DNA of 64,000 nucleotides from Rallus limicola (Eukaryota; Chordata; Aves; Gruiformes; Rallidae), in the NCBI GenBank assembly GCA_022605955.1, contig JAKCOZ010000001.1:99294211-99358210 (forward strand). Reading direction: 5' to 3'. This document shows, one piece after another, positions 1 to 12,111 of this stretch. The position numbers were made by a program, and so were the translations under genes. The notes below the pieces were generated by a model. It did not search any database and was not told the origin of the DNA. It saw only the letters and a program-made list of their open reading frames with translations. How positions within the stretch are numbered: the first letter of the stretch is position 1; the number at the start of each line of letters is the position of its first letter.

Positions 1-3000
1 GGTCAAATAATACTCTAAAATCAGTCATGCTTAAAACCAAATGTGAACATAACAGGAACCTGTCACTACTCAAATTCATTTACACATCTAAAAATTTGTA
101 TGTGTTGATTAATTATTGCTGTACTTATGATTTTAAAATGTTCTCTGCGCAATCAAAACAAAAATACAAATTGTAATGGTGATTAATGTAGAACTGAAGG
201 CTAATGAGCCTATGAAAGGTAAACTGATTAAGTGAAAAAATTACTTTGCTAATCACAAATTTATTGTAAAATGTTTTGCATTTTGAAAAATGTCATAGTT
301 TGGGAATGATGTGTTGTGAATATTCTGGGTATTAGTGGATAAAATTTAAAATTAAAAACTCTTTTACTCTTGAGGAGTCCTTATTTTTTGTTCTCTAGAA
401 ATAAGATGCTTTTATTGTAGCACCAAGAGAATGTGTTTTCCTGAAATATTAATATCACATTAATTTTTAAAAGCAAAAATTACAAAATCATGCAAAGATT
501 TCTGTTCATGTGTAGCTTTAGATGTGTTATGACCCAGTAATTTAGAGAAACAATTTTTCCAATACACCTATTTTTTTAATTCCATTGGCATGCAAAGTAG
601 CCATAACCAAATGAATGCTCTCTATATTATGGGTCCACAGTAGCTACCTGTGCTTTCCAATCCATTCTTAAAAATTGTTGGTGTTTGATATTAAAGCTAT
701 CACATTTGAAATTCAATCCTTTTCACAATTTTCCAAGCATATTATCTGACTATCAGCAAAGATCATTATCTCTTGTTTTCTATACTGGAACAGATATTTA
801 TATCAGTTAAAGCAAAATGACATTTTTAATTTTCTTTTTTTAAAGCCAAGAAATATTGCAGAGATTTTTTTTATTAATTGCAACATGTTTTATGGCTATG
901 TCCTATTTTTTATCTAAGTATTGGATTTGGTAAACTTGTGACAAGTATTTTCAAAGGTATTTCATTTTCAGACAATTACCTGATACCAGAGTGAACATAA
1001 AACCTTCTTTAAGGGTAATTTTGCTCCCCCTGTTTAGAATGTTATTTCTGGAATATATCTGACCACTTGAATCAGTTGATTAACATGGTAATATACATAA
1101 ATGTTTTACTGACACTTAAAATGAAGTGGTAGAAAATTGCTGATAGGGGTCTTTGAATGAAAAAATATATTTTCTTATGTTAATATTATATTTTGGGCAA
1201 CAATTATTGTGTTCATTAATATAAAAATATCAGATTATTTTATATGGAAAAAATCAATACTTTTTCTACTGTTTTCATTTATCAGAAAAATTATGTACTA
1301 GATGTTTAGGTATGATTTTAACTGCTTTAAGATAGTCTTAGTTAATTTAAATTTTGCGTTAAAAGCTATCTTCACTGACACCTAAACCAGGTCTTGACCT
1401 TGTTTATCTGTATTTAAGGTTCTTTTCCTGAACTGGGGGGAAGCTGAGTTTGGGCTTTTTAGCTTTTATCTCCCAATTGAGAATGACATTATTTAAAGGA
1501 TTGCTTCCCAGAAAAAAACAAACAAAAATTTTGCTGTTACCTTATTTATATTATCTGTGTATGTTAAAAAGGTATAAAAATATTTAAACTGAATTGTAAA
1601 CCAACATGGAACTCACCCAGTTTGTTTAATAAGCAGTTGTACTCATGCTCTCATGATTATATATGTATCTAAGATCAGGACTACTTGCAAAATTTTTCCC
1701 TAAAAGATGTACTGGGACTTGAGTAGAAAGCAAGCCTGGTATTTTTTTACTGTTGTACTTTAAAGCTTTGCCAGCACTGACCAGATTTCTTCGCATATTG
1801 AAACAACTTTAAAACCACCCCTAAACTGAGACCCATGCTAGCTGCATTTTGAAGTGGGATGGAAACCTGAAAAATTTATTTTTCAGATAATCTAAATACA
1901 TGTTCACCTTGCATATACATATATGAAAGATGATGCAAGAGAGTTTTAGTATTTTGGGACAAAACTTGGGGCAGGCAAGAGTCCATAAGTGGAAATTTAA
2001 GGAAGGTTAGAGAACTCAGGACTTTTTGGTAGTGAGGTTCACACTTGCTATGGGCAGGGATTATTGTAGTTGCAAGTATGTAGACGATACTTCTGTTATA
2101 CCTTTGTTTCTGTCAGTGTCGTCATATTTCACTTTTCCACTTTATGCTTATGGTCTTAATGTTCATCCTTCCTCACTTCCATTATAAAATAAATAATTTG
2201 GTTTTAATTGTTTTTCTTTCCTTTGATTTTTAAAAGCCACTTATCAATTACTACTGGAATGACTGGCAGCTGCAGTAGTCCTCCAATAGAAATTACTTAC
2301 TAACTACCCCTTCCCATAACTATTTTACAGCAAAAGAGCAAAGCCTTTAACTTTTGAACTAGAATGCACATACACAATTTCCAATCAACAAGGTTCTGTT
2401 ATTTTTGTCTTTCTTCTTACCTTCAGAGACTTGATCTTCCCTGCAAGACTCGAAAAGAAAAAAATCTGAATATCCTTTATCAGATATATTGCCATGTGGA
2501 TAGTCACATTAGGATTTGAAGTGTTTTGTTTAGTAGAAGATACAAATGGCACCTTCTCTCCAGACATGCAGCATACATGTATGCATACCTCACATTGACT
2601 TCAATCACTTCTTCAGCTCACACTTCATTTTTCACTGTAGTTGATAACATAGGATCTGAGGTTTTTTGTTGCATGTTACACTGGTGCTTGTGAAGAGTCA
2701 GTCAACATCCTAAATTGATGGTTGAACCAGGCCTGGTATTTATAAATATGGTAAAAATATTGAATAAATAAGTTTCTTCTGGATGTAAGAGAGACAATAA
2801 TTTAGTTGTAGATGTTTGGAATGAAAGCAATCACATATTCTCATAATTTATTGATGCTTGAGTTCTGTCATACTGCAAACTTTAATTTTCCACTTCTTGT
2901 TAAGTATTTCAATGGGCGAAGTATTGCTCTGCTTTTCTATAGCTCCACCTGGAGCATCATAAATCTGTACACTTTTGTCTCATGGTCTTGCAAAAGACTC

Positions 3001-3490
3001 ATTAAAATCTGTCATTGAGGTACCTGCATGAAAGTATTAGCTTTCTTGTCATTTATAAATACAATATCTTAAATGAACTGTAGATAAAAAAACACTAGAC
3101 ATTTTACTGACCACTTTAAGAAGATAATTTTAGAGCTGCTGCTTGCAATATGGTGGTAGGATACATCACACAGCTGTTGAATCCACTTAATCTAGCTTGT
3201 ATTAAGAGATGGTTCCCATTAATATAGCTGTATCCCCGAAATCTGGAAATCTCTGATACTATGGAACTTATGCTATTATTGTAAACCTTTGAATATCACT
3301 GAGCACTCCCCCTGACCTCTCCCTTTCTGACTGCACAGTCTATGTAATGTTGGAAAGAGCTTTCGAATGACTGTTTTTAAATTAAAATATTTTAAAATTA
3401 AAAATCTTGTTAATTTTTCAACTTTGCTGTCTAATTTTTCTGTTAATTTGCAACTTTGATTCCTATAGAACGATGAGAAATTCTGATTTT
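1..3490. other. Unique AT-rich non-coding sequence
   Basis: No gene, RNA gene or recognisable transposon was seen on either strand. Open frames are all under about 70 codons and resemble no family I know. The composition is uniformly AT-rich with many short A and T runs, as expected for a bird intergenic region or intron. A very old repeat that has decayed past recognition by eye cannot be excluded. Confidence 0.6.
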
Positions 3491-3530
3491 TTTGGTTGGT
3501 TGGTTGGTTGGTTGGTTGGTTTGTTTGGGG
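3491..3530. repeat. (TTGG)n microsatellite
   Basis: About seven consecutive TTGG units, then TTTG-rich sequence. A 78-codon plus-strand frame runs through it, giving a Gly-Trp-Leu-Val repeat that simply reads the microsatellite and is not evidence for a protein. Confidence 0.9.
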
Positions 3531-5009
3531 AGTTTGTTTGTGTCTTCTTTCCTAGAAGAGAGGAAGGAAGAAAGGGACTTTTTCCTTCTGGAAGAGTCAC
3601 TGTAGCCCATTCACATAATTTTGAATATTCCAGAGTACAGTAAGTGACTGCTTAATATCCCAGTCTTGGGAGCTATTGTAATAAATGAAAGTATTATGCC
3701 TGTAGTCTTAGTTTATGTAAGTAAATCTTTCCCAAGTAATCCCATGGAGAAACTCTTAGAAACTGCACAGGTAAATTCTTGATAATTACAGCTAAATTGC
3801 TAGGCTTTCAAATAACTCTGAGACAGCAATTGACTAAAAGGACATTTAGACCATAGAGCAGTTCACATTCCAGCATGCGTCATGACTGGGCATTGCCAAA
3901 AGGTTAGACTTGTCACTAACACTTTTCAAGTCTTGAAGAATTTTCTTTTCCAATAAAATGCCTTCAGAGCCATAGAAAGTAGAGGAAGGTCTACTTTACA
4001 TGATAAGCACAACTTTCATTTGTTTCAGTTTTGTTTTGTTCCACGTTCATTATCTTTACCAGACATTAACTTAATGATGTGTTTTCTGATATGCTGTGGA
4101 GTCTGGAGGCTCTCTACAAGACAATTCAGTCTGAACAGCCACCATCCAACATGGTTTCCATGCTGAGAAGAGCATGGTTTTACTTTTTCTTTAACTGCAT
4201 CAATTGTAGATGAAAGTCAAAGTATAGCTACTAAAACAAAGTCAGCAAAGGATGATAATATCAATGCATCTAATATGCATCTAATATCAAACCCAACTAC
4301 AAATTTTCAATTAAAATCTAGTTTCTATATACGGACATACTGTAGAGTTATTGAATTTTTAATTTGTCAACAACAGAAAAATCTCTCAATCCTAGAAGCT
4401 AGAAAACACAAGAAAAAGGGTAAGAAAAGGATTTTATTTTTCTTTTACAAAGGCAGTAACTTGCTGTGCCCATGGAAACAATTTAAAACAGTGAACAGCA
4501 TGAAAAACACAGCTAGGTATGGAGAAAAAATGTCTATTGTGGATCGCAGATTTCTTTCTTAGAGTCTTCTCTGTGCTACAGAGGAAGTCTTCTTCAAAAA
4601 TATGAATTCTCTTTCTTCCAAAGAGTACCCTCCTTTGGCTCTTGCCTTGCTGGTTTTGCAGTGGCTCTGCCAAGTTTGATGTGGAATTCTTATAGTTCAG
4701 AAGTCAAAAGGTGAAACAGAATCAATGGAGGCAATTGGACACTGGCAAAATGTTAAAATGACCACACAAAGCTTAAAATAAGTTTTGTACAACAATCCCT
4801 CCAATTCAGCAACACATTCAGTTTCCTTCAGCATCTTTAGGATCTTAAGTTTTATGTAGTTTGTCAAATGTATATGCGATAATCACTACTGCAGATAGCT
4901 AAAGCATTGGAGGGTGTTAGATAATATGCTTGGATAAAATAGAAAACCTGTTTTTCATTTACAATTTCTGATATTTTTGTGCAGGTTTGGTATTTTTTTT
5001 CATTAAGGA
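3531..5009. other. Unique AT-rich non-coding sequence
   Basis: No gene or transposon recognised. A short direct repeat (ATGCATCTAAT twice, near 4264-4287) is the only local structure noticed. Around 3850-4170 the sequence is less AT-rich and more complex than its surroundings, but nothing identifies it. Confidence 0.5.
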
Positions 5010-5145
5010 AAATAGAGGATGGAAGAAGGGGAAGGGTAAAGGGAAAAAAAAGGGTAAGGGGAAAGGGTAGGGGAAAGGGAAGGGAAAGGCAAAGGGAAGG
5101 GGAAGAGAAAGGGGAAGGGGAAGGAAATAAAAGGAAAAGGAATAT
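5010..5145 (+). repeat. Polypurine GGGAAA-rich tract
   Basis: About 135 bases of almost pure purine on the plus strand, built from irregular AAGGG and GGGGAA units. Such homopurine tracts can form triplex (H-DNA), and the short G-runs allow G-quadruplex-like folds. It is a low-complexity repeat with no coding content. Confidence 0.9.
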
Positions 5146-5450
5146 TTTATTTAGATAAATTATCCATAATCAATTATCCATTATAAAACTGAACAACTTA
5201 TGCCATACAAAGAAACATTCAATTGAATTAGAACCTTAAAGTTATTTTTGTTTGATAAACACCAGAAAGATGTTAAATATATCTTATTAACACAGGTTGA
5301 CAATAAAACAGCAAAGCAGAAAGTAGTGGTTTTATTAATGAAATGCAGAAATATTTTGTTTAAGTATATTAAAATAATATATATTCATTTACGACACTAG
5401 AACCGTAGTAAGAAGCAATATATCATATGAAGCATTGCAAATAATTAAAG
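5146..5450. other. AT-rich non-coding spacer
   Basis: Nothing recognisable apart from general AT richness and short A runs. Confidence 0.5.
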
Positions 5451-5540
5451 AATAACTTAAATAAGCTTTTTTTTATGCAATTAATAAAATATAATAAAGA
5501 ATAACTTAAATAAGCTTTTTTTAAATGCAATTAATAAAAC
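5451..5540 (+). repeat. Two-copy 49-bp tandem duplication
   Basis: The segment starting AATAACTTAAATAAGC at 5451 recurs at 5500, each copy running through a T-run into ATGCAATTAATAAAA. Copies differ only in the length and edge of the T-run and a few bases, so the duplication is fairly recent or conserved. It is AT-rich and carries no gene. Confidence 0.85.
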
Positions 5541-6402
5541 AGAACCAGCTTAGAATTTAAGGTATATGCTCTGAAGTGCACATACTTGTCTGCTTATCAA
5601 ATGAAATTTCTTTCAGCAAAAAATTAAGTGTGGCATTCATTCAGACCTGAGTGGAGAATGCCAAAGATCTCAGTTAAGCCATATACAGTGTCGACCCATC
5701 ACTGTTCAGGAACAAGAACAATATTCTTAAAGTCTGTGCTCAGCAAAAGTAGCAGGTAAGTCAGTAAAAGACATTATTGGTACTAGGTCTGTGGGGAAAC
5801 GCAACAGAACATTTCAGATAATATGGGTAAAACTCAGTTTTGTATGAAGTGTCTTTATTGACTGAATTCTGAGTGAGTTACTGAAAGCTGGATAAGCTTC
5901 TTAAAAAAAGACAGCCAAGTGCCTTTGTACCAACTCTTCGCAGGATCATCAGTTTGCTCAGCTAAGCCTTCTTTTCTCTAAAGAAAATAGCAGAGCACAC
6001 AAAATAAAAACCGTTTGAGGAAGGGGGAAATACTGCTTATACAAAACATGTTCACAGAAGCCTGGCTAGAAGAGTTTCAATATGCATGATGCTGGTAACT
6101 CAGCTGAGTAGGAAAGCTATGGGCTATTTAGTGCTGCTTATATCTTCCTGCATATATTAGGCTGGGTTATATTAGTTAGTTATATTTGTCTCATTTTCTG
6201 ATGAAATCAGTGCTTTAAGCACTGATTTCTCCACTTAGTTTCATTGAGCCAGTTCAATAATAAACTACACACTTCAGCTTTCAGGTTAGAATAGCATTAG
6301 AATAGTCCATTAAAATCAATGTGGAATGGCTCACTAATGTGGACAGATTTACAATCAAGTATGTGGTAACATTTTCTCTAGATATCATTTAAATGTTTAT
6401 AA
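5541..6402. other. Unique non-coding sequence with a 27-bp palindrome
   Basis: No gene seen. Positions 6203-6229 form a near-perfect palindrome: 13-base arms (left arm GAAATCAGTGCTT) around a single T. The rest is ordinary non-coding sequence, with a slightly more complex patch around 5630-5960. Confidence 0.6.
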
Positions 6403-7010
6403 GTAATCATAAGATCACAAAATAATTCAGGTTGGAAGAGAGCTTGATGTACAGTCAAAACTGCTGCTTAAAGAAGAATCAGCTGTGGGATCAGGCCAGG
6501 TTCTACAGGGTTTTATCCTCTCAGGTCTTGAAAACCAAGAAGTATTGCACAACCTCACTAGGTAACCTACTCCACTGCTTGCCTGTACTCATAGGGAAAA
6601 AGTATTTTACTTATGTCCAGCCTGAATCCTTATTTTTCAACTTACACAAATTTGGCAAGCACACAATCTTCTCACCTTTTCCAGATAATGATTTTAAGCA
6701 TGACACGTGCCATATTATACTGCTTCAATACTGCACTTATTGCTGGCTTAAGTAGAATATGACCCACTGACTACTAAGTGTCCAATCAGTCTTTTACCCA
6801 TCTATATCGAGACTGCAATGTCTTAACTTCATACTAGAATATCACAGGAGATAGTGTCAAAAGCCTTCTAAATATCATAGTAAATAACATTGATGGCATC
6901 TCTTCTCATCCACAGATCCAATCATACCACAGAAAGCAGTCAAATTGGTCAGGATTTGTTTAACCTGGGTAAAACCACATGATCCTGTTGTGATGGGAAC
7001 CAACAAAGAA
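6402..7010 (-). mobile_element. Old CR1 LINE fragment, antisense
   Basis: The plus strand starts with a decayed octamer tail (ATAAGATCACAAAATAATTC) and then CAGGTTGGAAGAGAGCTTGATG, the reverse complement of the CR1 3' end. It continues through a CR1-like 3' region (AACCTCACTAGGTAACC, TCCACTGCTTG). Near 6860-6990, text such as GTCAAAAGCCTTCTAAAT and CAAATTGGTCAGGATTTG matches the reverse-transcriptase part of CR1 read backwards. It is much more diverged than the other CR1 copies here, with no usable frame. The far boundary is approximate and an intervening deletion is likely. Confidence 0.65.
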
Positions 7011-8015
7011 ACACTGTTAAAGTATATCAAAGTAATTCCAAACACTCCAGCCAGTCATTCAGCTTCATCAGGGGCCCTACTGAAATGCCTCTATGCAAAC
7101 CAAAATTACAGGACTCAGAGACATGTGCACACCTGCAGAACTGTTAAAGCACTTTCCTTTTCAATGAAGGATAAGGATCTTAAAACTTAGGGATATTTTA
7201 TTTCCAAAACACAATGTAATGCACAACTGGAGACTTCCATTGGCTGATACTGAACCTCTCATATCACACAACACCCCCCCAATCTGTGTGACTGACATAT
7301 GGCAGGAGGGACTGGGGAAATCTCTTTGTTTTTTCCTCTAGATCAGAATTCTCTTATATTTATAAGGAGGAAAGAATTATTAATTTGGCAAATAATCTTA
7401 TTAAATCTCAGTTACTGGAAATATTTGCTGACTATTCATACATGTGCATAAATAGAGAGAAATTCAGCAATGACCAGAAGCCCATTTTCTTTTCTGCAGC
7501 AACTTCTGGGATTTTGGATTAGTTCTCCATGAAGTAGGTAACAATGTTTGATTGACTTTAGCATGAAAAAAAATCTTGATAAGCAGTTTCCCAAAAAATA
7601 CTTTAAAAAATCAATTTCAGATTAAAAGCTAGTTCAGTTAGTACTTGAGAGACTTAAATATTCTTGTCAAAGCAGATGTACTAACCTTTAAAAATCTCAG
7701 CATGGTGATTAGTATTCTGAGATGGATATTTAGAAAACATGCTGAAACCTGAGAAGATCGCAGAAAGCAGAATTGCTACACTACCTGAAGGACTGTGTGA
7801 TTATAAGGTGCAATGAAATCACCTAATATTCATCCTCTGTAATATAAATCAGGTAGATTCCCTGTTTTAATTCATTTTCCCTCTGTTTCCATATATGGAT
7901 GTTGTCCTTCCCCAGATAAAACATTCCAACATCCAGTTGATTACTCTTTCTGCTCACTAACTTAATTTTAAATGTGATTAAATATCATGATATTAGAGGC
8001 TATTTTCACATTTCT
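7011..8015. other. Unique non-coding sequence
   Basis: No gene, RNA gene or clear transposon. Part of 7011-7190 could still be decayed CR1 sequence continuing from the left. Confidence 0.45.
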
Positions 8016-8043
8016 AAAAATAAAATAAAATAAAATAAAATAA
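8016..8043 (+). repeat. (AAAAT)n microsatellite
   Basis: Five to six consecutive pentamer units of AAAAT/TAAAA. Confidence 0.9.
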
Positions 8044-10984
8044 TATAACCCTATTCTTCATTCTTCTGTGATAAAGTTTCTATCACCTTACCCAGCAGTA
8101 CTTTTGCAATACATAGTGTGAAAATGGATTCTGGCATTGTAGGCTGAGTAAACTTAGTTACTTTTACACTGGTAATTGTTTTTATTATTCTGTCTTCTCT
8201 TACAATTACTATTAAAATGTTCAAGTAAAATATGATAGCTATTCAGCTGCTCTAGCTTTAGTTTTACTGTGAACAAGATGCATACTTGGTAATGTTACAG
8301 GCAGGCTACTATTCAGCAAAGCTAACCAGACTTCTGTCTCTGCGGAAAGCATTTCCCTTGGTACCCATGCTATAATCATGGCATGGGTAATGTTTTCAGA
8401 TTCAGTGCTGCTTTTCCCCCTCTTCCTTGCTTTGGTTTTCCTTGAGGAGACCTCGTTCTGTCTGGGAACGTCTCTCATTAATCTTTTTTTTTATTCATAT
8501 CAACTCATCATTACTGTGCTACTTCTTACGATAGTCACACCACCACAGATGTCTCACCACATTTCTGGAGGGATATGCTGGACTTTCAGGCTGAAATGAC
8601 ATTCACCATCAGTTAGACTTAAGCTGAAGCAAAATGGAGGGAGGTGAGGAAGTCATTATACACTGCATTGCACACACTGAAGTGATCAACAGGCTTATTG
8701 CATTAATTCAGACCATGTTACAAATATACACACCTAGAACTCTGTCATGTGTGATATAAGATCAGATCAAAAATACAGAAAAAGGAAAGAAAGCTCTTTG
8801 GAAAAATAAGGAATTGCTGAGGATGAATAAAAGCAGCTTTTAACACTGCTTCAAAATGGACACTAAATCAAACATCATCATTATTATATAGTACTTTTGA
8901 AATTCAGACTCTGAATTTGAAACAGAATTGTTTATCACAAATAGAAGTCCGTTATACATGTTAACTCTCTCCAGATAACAGGCAATATTTCCTGCCTTCC
9001 TATACCCATAACTGATTGCTGATATGTCTTCCTGATGGCCTTTCAAGGCAAAAGAAATTAAATATGGTGTGCAACTTTGTTGCAGACCATGGCAATTAAA
9101 CATCAAAGATTTTCTGCTGCATATGGTTTCATAGCCTTTCTGTGAAGAATGGACAACCTTACTCTCAATGCTTTTTAGAGAAAGGAAGTTTTCTACAAGC
9201 GCTTAAAGTCACTGTATAAATTAAAAAAACAGTAGCTATTTAGCTGAAGTTCAGATGACCATTGTGAATTCAGTATGATGCAGTATAGCTCAAGACATGT
9301 TTATTTTCTCTTAAACTCTAAAGCATGCAGTAACAAAATTTGGACTCAAGCCATAGTCTCCAGCATTTTTTAAGAGTCTAAACTTGGATTATCATCTCCT
9401 GATTTAAGAAGATTAGAGAAGTTTATAATGTAAAAGCAAAATAGCTTCTATTATTTGTAGGACCTTGAGGGTTTAAACTGATTGTGTAAATACAGATTAT
9501 TTGATAACATAACCAGGAGCAAGTCATGCTCACTTACTTTCCTGGAACTTTATCTGGTAGAAATTCCTTTGTCAATAGTGGAAAAAAATTGACCTGTAAC
9601 ACTCAAAGGAAATTTTCTGCCAGTGAGCAGTATTCTTCCCTGTTGATAAAACTGTAGGTTAGTCCTGGCACAAAAAATTTGCTATTATATCTCTTTTCCT
9701 GTGACATGGATAGATGTGTCCAGAGAAAGCTTCACTTATAGGTGTGGATATGCCTGAAGTTGGAAGTGGCTTAGCTGAAAGCACTGGAAGGAAGAATTAC
9801 ATAGTTTAAAAATATTTAAAGAACTACATATTTGAAAATAAGACCAAAATAGTATTTTAGCCAAATTATGCTAAAATCCCTGAACCTGATTTATAACTCC
9901 TAGAATCTGAGGTTTCTCTCTTTTATGAATTATGTGAACCAACTTATTTTTCTGACTTTGAACCCATCATGCTAATGGCAATTTTCACCACAGTGCTGAG
10001 TTGAACTTAGTTACACATTCCAAGTAGGATCACTGGATTTAGCTCTTTGCAAGCAACTCAAGGAACTTCCACTGCTACAAAAACAGGAGAAATCACTGAA
10101 AAGGAAAGTATTTTAATAACATCTCACAAAGTAGAGTTTATTTATAAGAACTTTGAGTTTAAAATTTGGAAAATCAGTGAGAGGAACATGGCCATCTTAA
10201 ATTTAATTTACCTTGAAAGCATTTATTTTCTGACCTTAAAGCATTGTTTAGCACCTCAACACCTCTCCAACATCCTGTGTCTTGATGATGATGTCTTTAA
10301 TAATAGATGATGTGCATTCTTGCTTACAAACTTAAGGGTATGGCTTGATCTTTGATATTGTTTATTTTCTCTTTATGCAACTATAGGTTTAGTGAGACTG
10401 AAAACAAATCACTGTAAGAAAATTCAAACACCCATCTTTTGTATTATGTTGCCACTGAGCATTGTAATGAACAGAGAATGACAACAATTTTCTTATAGTT
10501 TTTGCTTTCAGCATAAAAATTAAATAATCAGACTACAGGCTTTTCTACTACCAATTCTTTTTTCTTTAAGGAAGTCTGTAACACCTGGGTGAATAATCTG
10601 GGTTTTTTGTTTGCTCATGAACACACAAATATTAGCTTTCCAAAGCTTTCAAAAAATTAGTTGTGGTGTGTAAAGTTTAACTTAGCACATTTGTATCTAA
10701 AATTTATCAGATATGTAAATTACACTTAGTGCATTTAGACAACTGATTCAAACCAAATAAAATAGTACATAATGTGAAGCAGGACAAGCCCAAGTGGTTA
10801 AACTAGTAAAAATATAATTTATGTTTCTTTAACAACTGTTTTCATGGGATTTTATAAGGTTAGGTCTGAAGGCTCCTGTGTGCATTAGAAGTCAGCCAAA
10901 CCCATAAAATGAAAAAAGAGTTAAACAACTTCACAAAAGACAGAAATAGCCTTTTAAAGATTCACAGGAGTACTTTTTCTGTGT
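8044..10984. other. Unique non-coding sequence
   Basis: No gene or transposon recognised. One compact inverted repeat lies at 8362-8389: arms TACCCATGC and GCATGGGTA around a 10-base spacer. The longest frames, for example about 88 codons on the minus strand ending near 8840, resemble nothing known to me. Confidence 0.55.
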
Positions 10985-11125
10985 CTAATCTAAGCAGCCA
11001 TCATGGCGAGATTGATGGGCACTGGCAGAGATGCATTTCATGAGGAGGCTGTCTGCCTGATGGTATTAGAATGGAGCTATCCGTCTTCATTGTGCTCCAT
11101 TAACATGCCCCTCAGATCTATCAGG
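10985..11125. promoter_or_regulatory. Possible conserved non-coding element
   Basis: A roughly 140-bp block of balanced, high-complexity sequence stands out from AT-rich surroundings and has no repeat character. An ATG at 11003 opens a 112-codon frame in a good start context (GCCATCATGG), but the frame soon runs into a low-complexity G/T tract, has no recognisable domain and no splice context. I think it more likely a conserved regulatory element, or nothing, than a gene. This is inference from composition only. Confidence 0.22.
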
Positions 11126-11287
11126 AAAATGTCTACAGTCTTACTTTATAAATTATTACCTCTGACAGTTAAATATTTTAGACCATATTTAGGAATATTA
11201 CTCACTGATAGCACTTCAGTCACCTACATATTTTTACAGTTTAATTTTCATGCTTACATAAAAAAACAGAAAAAAAGATGCTTTCAG
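11126..11287. other. AT-rich spacer
   Basis: Nothing recognised. It leads into the G/T tract. Confidence 0.5.
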
Positions 11288-11371
11288 TTTTGGGGTTTTT
11301 TTTGGGTGGGTTTTTTTTTGGGGGGAGGGTTGTTTTGTTGAGGTTTTTTTTGGTTTTTTTTTGGGGGGGGA
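11288..11371 (+). repeat. G/T low-complexity tract
   Basis: About 84 bases composed almost only of G and T on the plus strand, with at least five runs of three or more G separated by T-runs. It is compatible with G-quadruplex formation on the plus strand. Similar short TTTTGGGG tracts recur across the window. Confidence 0.9.
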
Positions 11372-11560
11372 TGTCCTAACATAAAGGAATTTCCAGTCTA
11401 TGTGTGGCTAAAATTATTATCCACTTACCTGACTTCTGTGGTGCAATGTACAGAAATCTATTCCATGGCAGAAATAGAGAGGTGTTCCCTAAGAGGATAT
11501 TATCTTCTTTAAAGACAGCTTTTCATGCAACAATTCATTTGAAGGTGAACAATCAGTATA
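11372..11560. other. Unique non-coding spacer
   Basis: Nothing recognised. Confidence 0.5.
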
Positions 11561-11605
11561 TCATAGAATCATAGAATATCCTGTGTTGGAAGGAACGATT
11601 ACATG
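11561..11605 (-). mobile_element. CR1 LINE 3'-end sliver, antisense
   Basis: TCATAGAATCATAGAATATC is the reverse complement of the CR1 octamer tail. It is followed by CTGTGTTGGAAGGAACGATT, the reverse complement of the last bases of the CR1 3' untranslated region. Only about 45 bases remain, a very short 5'-truncated copy. Confidence 0.85.
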
Positions 11606-11980
11606 AAGCAATGACTCAGTCATTATATTATTGTTTGCTCAACTTTGTGAGGTCTTCAGTTTAGGGTGGGTGTTTTTGTTCCCTAGAATTACATTCTATT
11701 GATCAAGTTTGAAAAACTTTGGCATATGCATGAAGATTTTAAAGAAAACATAATATTCTAGGTGGTTATCTTTGCCATGAAGACCAGATAAGCTTCAATA
11801 GCATGAAATGTTATCTGTAATATGTTTACTTCTACTTCCTCTCCATTTGTATAGTCAGCAGTTTGCAGTGCATTTTTGAAGGGAGAAGAGAAATAGAAAA
11901 GGATGATCAATGTTTAATAATGATTAGGCTAATTTTAATTTGATATCCAGGCTAAGTAGGTTTTAGTCTGAAATGTTTTC
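11606..11980. other. Unique non-coding sequence
   Basis: Nothing recognised except GTTTTAGTCTG at 11960-11970, the left member of a direct repeat around the next CR1 piece. Confidence 0.55.
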
Positions 11981-12111
11981 ACAGAATCACAGAATCACAG
12001 AATCTTAGGGGTTGGAAGGGACCTCAAGAGATCATCGGGTCCAACACCCCTGCCAAAGCAGGCTCCCTATCTCATATTGCATAGATAGGCATCCAGACGA
12101 GACTTGAATAT
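11981..12111 (-). mobile_element. CR1 LINE 3' fragment, antisense, flanked by direct repeat
   Basis: Three antisense tail units (ACAGAATC-like), then GGTTGGAAGGGACCTCAAGA and a standard CR1 3'-UTR text down to GACTTGAATAT at 12111, where similarity stops abruptly. GTTTTAGTCTG starts at 12112 and also lies at 11960-11970. The right copy abuts the element exactly; the left copy is 10 bases away from the tail. CR1 usually leaves little or no target duplication, so this is worth noting. Confidence 0.9.
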
